Source of the DNA: Saccharothrix sp. NRRL B-16348
GTDB lineage: Bacteria; Actinomycetota; Actinomycetes; Mycobacteriales; Pseudonocardiaceae
Assembly (NCBI RefSeq): GCF_001280085.1
Contig: NZ_LGED01000147.1
Coordinates: 51,090-115,089 of the forward strand
DNA: 64,000 nt
Direction of reading: 5' to 3'
The notes under the pieces are model-generated. The model was not told the origin of the DNA and did no database searches. It saw only the letters and a program-made list of their open reading frames with translations. Positions 46,274-57,024 of this stretch are shown here, one piece after another; position 1 is the first letter of the stretch; every line of letters begins with the position of its first letter. Position numbers and translations under genes: made by a program.

Positions 46274-48334
46274 TCAGTTCACGCAGCGCACCCCGTCCGC
46301 CGTGATGGGCGGCTCGGTGGTGGTGCTCGTGTCCGGCTGCTGCTGCCGCGCGCCGTCCAGGCCGACGAGCCGGTCACCGGCGAGCGTCTGCGTGCCCGGC
46401 CCGGAGTAGTCCGAGCCGACGAACACGCGGACGTGACCGGCCGGGATGTCGTCGTCCTGCTCGATGTCGAGCCCGCCGAGGGAATCGGCGACGGCCGCCG
46501 CGCCCGCCTCACCGCCCGCGCCGTAGCGGACCACGGAGGTGGCCATGGGCGACGCGTTGTCGGCGCCGCCGTCGGTGAACCGCTCGGCCACGAGCGCCTG
46601 GAGCACCCGGCCGGCCAGCCCCGGCGAACCGGAGGCGTTGCGGACCTCGACGGTCACCGACGCGTTGTCGACGGCGGGCGCGGTGGTGCCGGTCGCGTTC
46701 GGGTCGGCGTTGAGGTTCTTGAAGAACTTCTTCACCTCGCGCTCGTTGATCTCGACCGCCATGCCGTCCTCGGGCGTCTGCAGCTCCGGGTTGCCGGTCG
46801 GGATCGTCTCGAACTTGAGGTTGCCGCCGGTCAGGTCCTTCATCTGGGTGGCGAAGCTCAGCACGTTCCAGTCCTTGTCGAGCACGATGGACTTGGTCAG
46901 CGCGTCGATCAGGGACCGGAGCTTGCCCGGGTCCGACAGCGTGCCGGCGGACAGGATCTGCTTGGCCAGGCCCGCCATGAACACCTGCTGGCGCACGATC
47001 CGGTCGAGGTCGCCGCGCAGCAGCCCGTACCGCTGCCGGACGAACGCCAGCGCCTCGCGGCCCTGGATCTTCTGCGGACCGGCGGCGAAGTTCGCGCCGG
47101 ACATGTCGTCCCGGGTGGCCTGGTTGAGGCACACGTCGACGCCGCCGACGGCCTTGGTGATCTCGTAGAACCCGACGAGGTTGATCTCGGCGTAGCGGTC
47201 GATGGTCACGCCGGTGAGGTTCTCGATGGTCCCGATGAGGTTCTTCGCGCCCGCCTGCCGCGACTGGACCTCCAGCTGCGCCGGGTCGCTGACGCCCTCG
47301 CCCTCCAGCTTGGCGATGGCGTCGTTCTTGCCGTAGCCGTACGCGGAGTTGATCTTGTGCCGGCCGTAGCCGCCCGCGATCTGCACGTAGGAGTCGCGCG
47401 GGAACGACACCGCGACGGCCTTGCCGCCGTCGTTCGGCACGTGCATGAGGATCAGCGTGTCGGTGTTCAGGCCGCCGTCGTTCTCGTCGCCCGCGTGCAG
47501 CTCGTTCAGGATCTCCTGGGGCAGCGGGTTGCCCTTGGCGTCGGTGCGGCTGTCCATGCCGACCATCAGGATGTCGACCGAGCCGTCGGCGGGCTTCTCG
47601 CCACCGCCTTCGTCGCTGATGACGTCGGTGGTGGAGATGTCGCTGAGCAGCGTGTTGAGGTTCGCCCACGCGTAGCCGGTGCCCAGCAGCACGGCGACCG
47701 AGAACAGCGCGAGCAGCGAGCGGCCGAAGATGGCGCCACCGGACGTGCGGCGCGCGGGCGGGCGGCGGCGCGGCGGGCCCGTGCGGCCTGCCGGTGGGCG
47801 CGGGCGTTGACCGGCTCGTGGCGCGGGTGCGATCCGCTGGGGCTCGGCCGGGCGCCTGCCGTCGGCGTCACGCTCGGCGGGACGACGGCCGGCCGGCGGA
47901 CGGGGCCGTTCGGCGCCGGACCTGGGTCGGCCGGGCTCGCTGCCCGCACGGGCGCGCTCGTCCCGCGGCGCGTTCGGCCGGGGCCGTTCGCCTGAAGCCG
48001 GGTCGGTCACGGGGCGTTTCGGCCGCTCACCGGGCACGCGGCGGTCGCCGTCAGGCCTGCCGGGCACGCGGCGGTCGCCTTCGGGGCGCTCGGGACGGCC
48101 GGGGACGCGCCGGTCGCCCTCGGACGGGCCGGGCACGCGTCGTTCGCCGGTCGGCCGCTCGGGTCCGCGCCGCGGCGGCGGGTCGAGGCGTCCACCCGGC
48201 TCGGAGCGCCGTGGCGGCTCCTGGCCGCGCGGCGGTTGACCTGCGGAGGGACTCCGAGGGGGAACAGGTCGCCTGCGGAACCCATCGGGTTCGCCTGGCC
48301 TCGGCGGCCGGTTGTCCACTCCCACTCCTCCCAT
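46274..48334 (-). CDS. LytR-CpsA-Psr (LCP) family ligase with LytR_C domain
   Basis: 686 residues from ATG. The first 210 residues are Pro/Arg-rich and disordered, with repeated GDRRVPGRP-type motifs; one membrane helix follows (SLLALFSVAVLLGTGYAWA); the LCP catalytic domain has VGMDSRTD, SFPRDSYV with catalytic Arg, and FVRQRYGLLRGDLDRIVRQQ; a LytR_C domain ends it. It transfers polymers such as arabinogalactan or teichoic acids to peptidoglycan. A strong GGGAGGAG lies 6 bases before GTG at 48319, so the real start may be five codons later. Confidence 0.9.
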   Translation of the reverse strand: MGGVGVDNRPPRPGEPDGFRRRPVPPRSPSAGQPPRGQEPPRRSEPGGRLDPPPRRGPERPTGERRVPGPSEGDRRVPGRPERPEGDRRVPGRPDGDRRVPGERPKRPVTDPASGERPRPNAPRDERARAGSEPGRPRSGAERPRPPAGRRPAERDADGRRPAEPQRIAPAPRAGQRPRPPAGRTGPPRRRPPARRTSGGAIFGRSLLALFSVAVLLGTGYAWANLNTLLSDISTTDVISDEGGGEKPADGSVDILMVGMDSRTDAKGNPLPQEILNELHAGDENDGGLNTDTLILMHVPNDGGKAVAVSFPRDSYVQIAGGYGRHKINSAYGYGKNDAIAKLEGEGVSDPAQLEVQSRQAGAKNLIGTIENLTGVTIDRYAEINLVGFYEITKAVGGVDVCLNQATRDDMSGANFAAGPQKIQGREALAFVRQRYGLLRGDLDRIVRQQVFMAGLAKQILSAGTLSDPGKLRSLIDALTKSIVLDKDWNVLSFATQMKDLTGGNLKFETIPTGNPELQTPEDGMAVEINEREVKKFFKNLNADPNATGTTAPAVDNASVTVEVRNASGSPGLAGRVLQALVAERFTDGGADNASPMATSVVRYGAGGEAGAAAVADSLGGLDIEQDDDIPAGHVRVFVGSDYSGPGTQTLAGDRLVGLDGARQQQPDTSTTTEPPITADGVRCVN

Positions 48335-48495
48335 GTACCCGAGTTCGTCCCAATGGACGCATGGCGGGCCTCCCGGGTTGCCACCAGCGTCGCACAGCCG
48401 GTCCGCCGGACGTGGTGATACCGGGCCGCGGCCCGGCTGACCAGGTCGGTTACCCGATTGTGAGGTCGGCGGCAGTGCGTTCGTAGACTGCTGCC

Positions 48496-51450
<2,955 letters not shown>

Positions 51451-51467
51451 CCTGCCCCGCGAACGGC

Positions 51468-51510
51468 GAAGGTCCCCGTCCTCCGGCGAACCGGAGGGCG
51501 GGGGACCTTC
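51468..51510 (+). terminator. Strong terminator after glyQS
   Basis: Near-perfect stem of about 19 bp (GAAGGTCCCC... / ...GGGGACCTTC) with a CGAA loop, 17 bases after the glyQS stop and just before the stop of the opposing small gene. Confidence 0.9.
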
Positions 51511-51518
51511 GTCTGTCG

Positions 51519-51680
51519 CTACATGTCGCGGTTGTCCTCGGCAGACTGAGCCGAGATCTGCGAACTGTCGACGGCGACGGTGTGGTCCGGCGTGGCCTGT
51601 ACGGCGGCGGCCGGCCCGGCGCCCAAGGCGAGCAGTGCCGCGGCGGTCGCGGCCACCAGCGCTGCGGGGACGATTCTCAC
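51519..51680 (-). CDS. Small secreted peptide, 53 residues
   Basis: GTG start with AGGAGAAG six bases upstream. Residues 1-26 are a signal peptide (VRIVPAALVAATAAALLALG, then AGPAAA); the mature part is 27 acidic residues with no Cys (ends SAEDNRDM). It could be a secreted signal or an unanchored coat peptide. The excellent ribosome site and signal peptide support it as real. The 310 bases upstream to the lipoprotein gene hold no other gene I can support. Confidence 0.65.
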   Translation of the reverse strand: MRIVPAALVAATAAALLALGAGPAAAVQATPDHTVAVDSSQISAQSAEDNRDM

Positions 51681-51990
51681 GCTGCTTCTCCTCACACACC
51701 CGGCCAGGGTTCGGCAGGCGACACCATCGCACAGAAATCGTCCGAACGGGAGTCCCCTTTCGCACCTGCCGGATGCGTGACCAATCGGGTGCGGAGCGTG
51801 ATAAGTGCGGACTGTAACGGTCTGACCTGCGGATACGATGTTCCGGGAAGGTCAACTGACCGAATGGGGCGGACCATTCGGAGCTGCGGGGTTGCTACGT
51901 CTTGACGAACCCGCACCCGGAGGGATGGAATTCCGCGACATTCCGTATTTCCGGGGTCAACGACGATGTGCCCGCGCAAGGGGTTGGCGA

Positions 51991-53100
51991 ATGCGAAGGC
52001 TAGTCAGAGCCGTGTCCTTCGGCCTCCTCGTGCTGCTCGCCGCAGGCTGCGGCACGACGGTCGACCCGCTCGCGCCGCCCACGGGCAGCCGGGCGCCGAG
52101 GCCCGTCGTCGGCGTGATCCTGCCGGACCGCTCGTCGTCGGACCGGTGGGAGGACCAGGACCGGCCGCTGCTGCGGCAGGCGCTGAGCTTCGCGGGCATC
52201 GAGGGTCTGATCGAGAACGCGGACGGTGACGAGGCGAAGTTCGCCAGCATCGCCGACGAGATGATCGGGCGCGGCGTGAAGGTGCTGATGACGACCCCGC
52301 TGAGCCCCGAGGGCGGCGCGGCGGTCGAGCGCAAGGCGCGGGAGGCGGGCATCCCGGTCATCAACTACGACCGGATCAGCCTGGGCGGCCAGGCCGACTA
52401 CTACGTGTCGTTCGACAACCTCAACGTGGGCGAGTTGCAGGCCGAGGGCCTGCTCAAGTGCCTCGGCGAGCGGCAGGGCGCGCGGATCATCGAGCTGCAG
52501 GGCGCGCCGACGGACAACAACGCCACGCTGTTCTTCGACGGTCAGCGCCGCAAGCTCGGCCCCAAGTACGACACCGGCGCGTTGAAGCTGGTCGAGAGCA
52601 AGGCCATCGACAAGTGGGACCCGGTGCTCGGCAAGGCCGCGTTCGAGCAGATGCTGTCGGCCAACGGCGGCGCGGTGGACGGCGTGGTCGCGGCCAACGA
52701 CGGGCTGGCCGGCGCGGCGATCGAGGTGCTCAAGGCCAAGGGCCTCGCGGGCCAGGTGCCCGTGACGGGTCAGGACGCCACGCTGGAGGGCCTGCGCGCG
52801 ATCCTGCGCGGCGAGCAGTGCATGACGGTCTACAAGCCGATCCGCGACGAGGCCGAGGCGGCGGCGCGGCTGGCCATCGCGGTGGCCCGCGGCGACCTCA
52901 GCGGCGCGGACGACCTGGCCACCGGCAACACCCGCGACCTGGTGGCGAAGCGGGACGTGAAGTCGGTGCTGCTCGGCGCGGACCTGATCACCCGGGAGAA
53001 CGTGCGCACGCTGGTGGCCGAGGGCGTGGTGAAGCACGCGGACCTGTGCGCGGGCGACACCGCGGACGACTGCCTGCAGCTGGACATCCTGACCGGCTAG
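51991..53100 (+). CDS. Sugar-binding lipoprotein (XylF/ChvE-like)
   Basis: 369 residues. Lipoprotein signal ending LLAAGC, then a periplasmic-binding type 1 fold (VVGVILPDRSSSDRWEDQDRP, PVINYDRISLGGQADYYVSFDN, AANDGLAGAAIEVLKAKG, VTGQDATLEGLRAILRGEQCMTVYKP) closest to xylose/multiple-sugar binders. Such proteins normally serve an ABC importer, but no ATPase or permease gene is adjacent, so it is an orphan or feeds a distant transporter. ATG at 51991 is chosen by the signal. Confidence 0.88.
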   Translation: MRRLVRAVSFGLLVLLAAGCGTTVDPLAPPTGSRAPRPVVGVILPDRSSSDRWEDQDRPLLRQALSFAGIEGLIENADGDEAKFASIADEMIGRGVKVLMTTPLSPEGGAAVERKAREAGIPVINYDRISLGGQADYYVSFDNLNVGELQAEGLLKCLGERQGARIIELQGAPTDNNATLFFDGQRRKLGPKYDTGALKLVESKAIDKWDPVLGKAAFEQMLSANGGAVDGVVAANDGLAGAAIEVLKAKGLAGQVPVTGQDATLEGLRAILRGEQCMTVYKPIRDEAEAAARLAIAVARGDLSGADDLATGNTRDLVAKRDVKSVLLGADLITRENVRTLVAEGVVKHADLCAGDTADDCLQLDILTG

Positions 53101-53552
53101 GCGGCGGCTCCGGGGCCGGGCAGCACGTCGATGTCGGTCGGCCCCATCGGCTCGCCGCACTCCGAGCAGTGCAGCTCCACGCGCGCGGTCCGCCCGCACG
53201 CGTGGTGGCGGTAGAGCACGGGCGGGCCGGCTTCGCCCGCCGTCCAGCGGTCGCCCCAGCGCACCATCACCATCAGCAGCTCGACCAGCTCGACGCCCTT
53301 CGGCGTGAGCGCGTACTCGTGGCGCGGCGGCTTGGCCGAGTACTCGCGCCGTTCCAGCACGTCCTGCTCCAGGAGCCACTTCAGCCGCTCGGCGAGCACC
53401 TTGCGCGAGATGCCCAGGTCTTCCTGGAGCTGGTCGAAGCGGGCGATGCCCACGTAGACGTCCCGCAGGATCAGCGGGGACCACGGCTCGCCGATGACGT
53501 CCATGGTGCGCGCGATCGAACAGGCCATGTCGCCGAACCGGGTCCGCTGCAC
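53097..53552 (-). CDS. HxlR-family transcriptional regulator
   Basis: 151 residues. Winged helix (CSIARTMDVIGEPWSPLILRDVYVGIARFDQLQEDLGISRKVLAERL) of the HxlR/MarR group. The C-terminal extension has three Cys and His (YRHHACGRTA, LHCSECGEPM), a possible metal or redox sensor. It is divergent from the DUF899 gene; two operator palindromes lie between. Confidence 0.92.
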   Translation of the reverse strand: MQRTRFGDMACSIARTMDVIGEPWSPLILRDVYVGIARFDQLQEDLGISRKVLAERLKWLLEQDVLERREYSAKPPRHEYALTPKGVELVELLMVMVRWGDRWTAGEAGPPVLYRHHACGRTARVELHCSECGEPMGPTDIDVLPGPGAAA

Positions 53553-53573
53553 GGAACGAGTCTAGCCGACAGG

Positions 53574-53621
53574 GTTCCCTGAAGGAACTTACTCCGTTAG
53601 TGTGAGTTCCCTCAGGGAACT
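53574..53621. promoter_or_regulatory. Paired HxlR operators
   Basis: A 15-base dyad GTTCCCTGAAGGAAC (53574-53588) and a 17-base perfect palindrome AGTTCCCTCAGGGAACT (53605-53621), centres 32 bases apart (about three helical turns), in the gap between the divergent HxlR and DUF899 genes. Confidence 0.8.
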
Positions 53622-53634
53622 TTGGAGGTGCGTG

Positions 53635-54291
53635 ATGGCTCGACCGACCGTTGTCCCGCCGCAGGAGTGGCAGGCCGCCCGCGACGACCTGCTGGTCAAG
53701 GAGAAGGAGCTGACCCGCGCGCTCGACGCGCTGGCCGCCGAACGCCGCCGGCTGCCCATGGTGCGGCTGGCCACCGACCACGAGTTCACCGCGCCCGACG
53801 GCGCCGTGGTCGGCCTCGCGGACCTGTTCGCGGGCCGCCGGCAGCTCGTCGCCTACCACCACATGCTCGCGCCGGGCCAGGACTGGCTGTGCTCGGGCTG
53901 CTGCTCGTTCACCGACAACCTCGCCGACCAGGTCCACCTCAACGCCCGCGACACCACGTTGATCCTCATGTCCCGCGCGCCGCAGGACGAGATCGCGGCC
54001 GTGCGCGAGCGGATGGGCTGGACCGTGCCGTGGTACTCGTCCGGCCAGGCGTTCTACGACGAACTGGGCCTGGGCGGCGGCTTCGGGCTGAGCGTGTTCC
54101 TGCGCGACGGCGACGAGGTGTTCCGCACGTACTTCACCACCGCGCGCGGCGTCGACCGGCTGCGGATGGACTTCAACCTGCTCGACCTGACCCCGTACGG
54201 CCGCCAGGAGGAGTGGGAGGACTCGCCCGAGGGCCGGCCGCAGACACCGACCATGGCGTGGCTGCGCCTCCGCGACGAGTACGAGGTCTGA
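53635..54291 (+). CDS. DUF899 (thioredoxin-like) family protein
   Basis: 218 residues. A coiled N-terminal helix, then a thioredoxin-like domain with DWLCSGCCSFTDNL, a Cys-x-x-Cys-Cys site, and the end block PYGRQEEWEDSPEGRPQ. Probably a redox protein; activity is not established. ATG behind TGGAGG. It is under the divergent HxlR regulator and followed closely by a PNPOx-like gene, which points to a redox-response pair. Confidence 0.88.
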   Translation: MARPTVVPPQEWQAARDDLLVKEKELTRALDALAAERRRLPMVRLATDHEFTAPDGAVVGLADLFAGRRQLVAYHHMLAPGQDWLCSGCCSFTDNLADQVHLNARDTTLILMSRAPQDEIAAVRERMGWTVPWYSSGQAFYDELGLGGGFGLSVFLRDGDEVFRTYFTTARGVDRLRMDFNLLDLTPYGRQEEWEDSPEGRPQTPTMAWLRLRDEYEV

Positions 54292-54296
54292 CCGCC

Positions 54297-54734
54297 GTGC
54301 CCAAGATGACCGAAGCCGAGCGCGACGAGTTCTTCGGCCAGCCGCACGTCGCCGTGCTCGGCGTCGCCGCCGCCGACCGCCCGCCGCTGACCGTGCCGGT
54401 GTTCTACGCCTACCGGGACGGCCTGGTCACGTTCTTCACCGGCACGCAGGGCCGCACGGCACGCAAGACCCGGCTGCTGGAACGCGCGGGCGCGTTCAGC
54501 CTGAACGTGCAGCAGGCGACCTACCCGTACAAGTACGTGACCGCCGAGTGCGTCCTGGAACGGGTCGACCGCCCGCCGTCGGTGGACGACGTGTGCGCCG
54601 TGGCGAGCCGGTACATGCCGGAAGACGCCGCCCGCGCGTTCGCGGAGGCGGAGATCGCCCACCCGGCGGGCACGTTCGTCCTGTTCGCCGGTCGTCCGGT
54701 GCGGTGGCTGTGCAGCAACTCCGACGACGACTAA
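54297..54734 (+). CDS. Pyridoxamine 5'-phosphate oxidase-like flavoprotein
   Basis: 145 residues. Split beta-barrel of the PNPOx-like superfamily: RDGLVTFFTGTQGRTARKTRLLERAGAFSLNVQ binds FMN or F420 phosphate. The GTG start is five bases after the DUF899 stop; an ATG three codons on is also possible. Reaction unknown; actinobacterial relatives are F420- or FMN-dependent reductases. Confidence 0.85.
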   Translation: MPKMTEAERDEFFGQPHVAVLGVAAADRPPLTVPVFYAYRDGLVTFFTGTQGRTARKTRLLERAGAFSLNVQQATYPYKYVTAECVLERVDRPPSVDDVCAVASRYMPEDAARAFAEAEIAHPAGTFVLFAGRPVRWLCSNSDDD

Positions 54735-55456
54735 GCCTCCTCGTCGTGCCGCCCGGAGATGAACTCCTGCACCCGGATCTTCACCTGGATCAGCGGCTGC
54801 CGGATGCGGGCCTCCCGGCGGTACGCGCGGCGGAGCTTGCGCGAGCCCTCGGCGTACCGCCAGCGGGCCCACGGTGAGCCGGGCCGGGCCAGCCGCACCG
54901 CGCCGATCTCCGGCAGCACGGGCACCAGCAGCCCGATCAGCCCGGTCCACACCTTGCCCTTGAGCAGCGCCACGATGGCGAACCCGAGGTTGACCAGGAT
55001 GATCAGCACGCGCACGGCCACGCCCTCGCCGTAGAACTCCTCGTAGCCCAGCGGGCGGGCGCCGAGCAGCAGCAGGCCGGTCATCCCGATGGCCAGGAAC
55101 ACCGCGTCCACCGACAGCCGGCCGTCCTTCGTCCAGTACACGTCGCGCAGGTGCAGGAGGAGCGCGAACTCGTCCAGCACGAGGGCCGCGCCGACGCCGA
55201 GCAGCGCCGCTGCGGCAACCCGCACCCCGTGCTGGTCGTCCGGCACGGCCAACCCGATCACGCCGCCGAGCAGCATGAAGACGGTGCCGAACACCACGTG
55301 GTGGATGTGCGTGCCGCCGGGCGTGAAGTTGCCCGGCCACCAGCGCACCTTCGCCCGGATCAGGCGGACGCTGATCCGGATGAAGACGAAGGTGACCACC
55401 AGGCCGAGGAAGAAGAACAGCAGCCGGGACTGGGGCAGGTGGAGCGCGTACACCAC
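54731..55456 (-). CDS. Multi-pass membrane protein with THIHH motif, function unknown
   Basis: 241 residues, five to six membrane segments. The stretch WWPGNFTPGGTHIHHVVFG contains a His cluster at the start of a helix, and LDEFALLLHLRDVYW lies between later helices, with a basic C-terminal tail. This type is widespread in actinobacteria without a named function. His and acidic residues in the membrane suggest metal binding or lipid chemistry (inferred). It overlaps the convergent PNPOx gene by four bases. Confidence 0.85.
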   Translation of the reverse strand: MVYALHLPQSRLLFFFLGLVVTFVFIRISVRLIRAKVRWWPGNFTPGGTHIHHVVFGTVFMLLGGVIGLAVPDDQHGVRVAAAALLGVGAALVLDEFALLLHLRDVYWTKDGRLSVDAVFLAIGMTGLLLLGARPLGYEEFYGEGVAVRVLIILVNLGFAIVALLKGKVWTGLIGLLVPVLPEIGAVRLARPGSPWARWRYAEGSRKLRRAYRREARIRQPLIQVKIRVQEFISGRHDEEA

Positions 55457-55476
55457 CCCATCTTCACCCGGCGGGG

Positions 55477-55809
55477 TTACTTGAACCTGATGCCGCCCTG
55501 GATGTCCCCCGCCTGCACGACGTTGCCGTGCACCGTGCCGGAGATCTGGTTGGTCACCCGGCCGGTCTGCGTGACGGCGTGGTGGGCCCGAAGTTCGGCG
55601 CCGAAGCCCGGATCGGCCTCGACGGTCCGCTCCAGCGTCTCGCTCAACGCCTTGACCTGGGGCGAGTCCTCGGACGCGCCCTCGGCGGCGGTGAGCGCCG
55701 CGGTGGCGACGGGATCGTCCGCGAACTTGGCGCGGACCAGCTCGTACAGGCCGGCGACGGCCCGTGAGGCGAGCGACGCGGCGATGGAGACCAGCATCGG
55801 TTCAGGCAT
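55477..55809 (-). CDS. Small protein with C-terminal VNQISGxxHGNVVQAGxIxGG-type motif
   Basis: 110 residues. A helical N-terminal half (residues 1-75) and a short beta-like end reading TNQISGTVHGNVVQAGDIQG. Such ends (HGxVVQAGxI) recur in actinobacterial conflict and signalling proteins (effector-associated, NLR-like STAND and peptidase modules) as an oligomerising or bait segment; this is recalled pattern knowledge. Here no partner ATPase is nearby. Function unknown. Confidence 0.7.
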   Translation of the reverse strand: MPEPMLVSIAASLASRAVAGLYELVRAKFADDPVATAALTAAEGASEDSPQVKALSETLERTVEADPGFGAELRAHHAVTQTGRVTNQISGTVHGNVVQAGDIQGGIRFK

Positions 55810-56054
55810 CGGAGACCCCCTGTGATCGCGGCCTGGCCCACGGTAGCAGTGCGACTCGCCGCATTCTTCTGCTCGACTGGCGGCGGGATCTCATGGTTGA
55901 CTGTCTTCGGTCGTACCTTTCTGTGTTCGTGTTCCACCACGCTCGCGGAACGGAGTTGCGGGCGCCGAACTTTCCTCGCCAGGAGGGGCCGGGGCCCTAG
56001 CTGACCCGGTGGTCGCAAGCGCGATCCGGCACCTGTTAGAGGAGAAGTAGCAAG

Positions 56055-56261
56055 ATGGCAGTTCAGGGCACCGTCAAGTGGTTCAACGCGGAGAAGGGCT
56101 TCGGCTTCATCTCCCCGGACAACGGTGGCGCCGACGTGTTCGTGCACTACTCGGAGATCCAGAGCAACGGCTACCGCACCCTGGAAGAGAACCAGCGGGT
56201 GGAGTTCGAGATCGGCCAGGGCCAGAAGGGCCCGCAGGCGCAGACGGTTCGACCGCTCTGA
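56055..56261 (+). CDS. Cold-shock protein
   Basis: 68 residues. RNA chaperone with the OB-fold nucleic-acid motifs [15 protein letters not shown] and [18 protein letters not shown] precedes the ATG. About 245 bases of gene-free leader separate it from the divergent gene at 55477, which may include a regulated 5' UTR, although I see no defined thermosensor. Confidence 0.95.
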   Translation: MAVQGTVKWFNAEKGFGFISPDNGGADVFVHYSEIQSNGYRTLEENQRVEFEIGQGQKGPQAQTVRPL

Positions 56262-56295
56262 CCTAATCGGGGTCACCACCAGGACCTCGATCTTT

Positions 56296-56337
56296 TCGGG
56301 CCGCCACCCCTCGCAGCAGCGGGGGGTGGCGGCCCGA
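56296..56337. terminator. Terminator between csp and the SnoaL-like gene
   Basis: 15-bp perfect stem (TCGGGCCGCCACCCC and its complement) with a 12-base loop, preceded by TTTT on the left. It lies between two convergent genes, so it may serve both. Confidence 0.9.
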
Positions 56338-56345
56338 ATCGTCGC

Positions 56346-56765
56346 TCAGGTGGTCAGCGCGGGAGCCTGGCCGACCTGCCCGCCGTAGATCCGCTTGCCG
56401 ACCAGCCGTGCGTCGTCGAACACGAAGAACGCCGTCGTGCGCACCCGGAAGGCGCGTCCCGTGGGCTCCTCGCCGCGGAGACTGCCCAGGTGGGTGCCCC
56501 GCAGCTCCAGTTCCACGATCACCGCGTCGTCGGCGTGGTGCAGCTCGACGAGCGTGCTGCGCTGGTCCGGGAACGCGTCGCGGACGCGCGCGTAGTAGCC
56601 GGTGACCTCGGCCCGGCCGTCGAACACCTGGCCGGTCGCCACGATCTCGCACCGCGGGTGGTCGAAGGCGCCGACGGCGGTGTCGAACTCGTGTTCGTTC
56701 TCCGACTCCAGGTGCTCCAGCACGATCGCCTCCCGCAGGGCCCGCAGTGCCTTGGACGCGGTCAT
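56346..56765 (-). CDS. SnoaL/ketosteroid-isomerase-fold protein
   Basis: 139 residues. NTF2-like cone fold with ALREAIVLEHLESENEHEFDTAVGAF at the start, VFDGRAEVTGYYARVRDAFPD and ELELRGTHLG. Enzymes of this group act as cyclases or hydrolases on small substrates, or merely bind ligands. The chosen ATG has GGAGGGA upstream; an ATG 18 codons earlier is weak. Confidence 0.82.
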   Translation of the reverse strand: MTASKALRALREAIVLEHLESENEHEFDTAVGAFDHPRCEIVATGQVFDGRAEVTGYYARVRDAFPDQRSTLVELHHADDAVIVELELRGTHLGSLRGEEPTGRAFRVRTTAFFVFDDARLVGKRIYGGQVGQAPALTT

Positions 56766-56981
56766 GCGCGCGATTCCCTCCGGTTCGTCGGTAGCTGACG
56801 ACGAAACACGGGCGGGCACCCACCAGTCAAGACGGCATCCGCACCGAGGGGTCCGCGATCGGCCGCGCGTTCACCCGTCCAGCAGTGCGCGCGACGTCCG
56901 GTCGGAGTGGTCGTGATTGGTGCGATTGCCGGTGCGCGAGCCGGCTACCGGGCGCGCTTAATCGTTTACCTGGGGCTTCGC

Positions 56982-57017
56982 CGGTAAGGCGGCGGCGTGT
57001 TCACCACCGCCTTACCG
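56982..57017 (-). terminator. Terminator of the acyl-CoA dehydrogenase gene
   Basis: 11-bp perfect inverted repeat (CGGTAAGGCGG / CCGCCTTACCG), 14-base loop, seven bases beyond the stop on the minus strand. The 260 bases between the SnoaL-like gene and here hold no supported gene. Confidence 0.8.
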
Positions 57018-57024
57018 TGATCGC

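Noticed and set aside
48335..48495. T-box or other riboswitch before glyQS
   Set aside because: Only 160 bases shared with the divergent LCP start, and no T-box sequence or specifier stem is visible.
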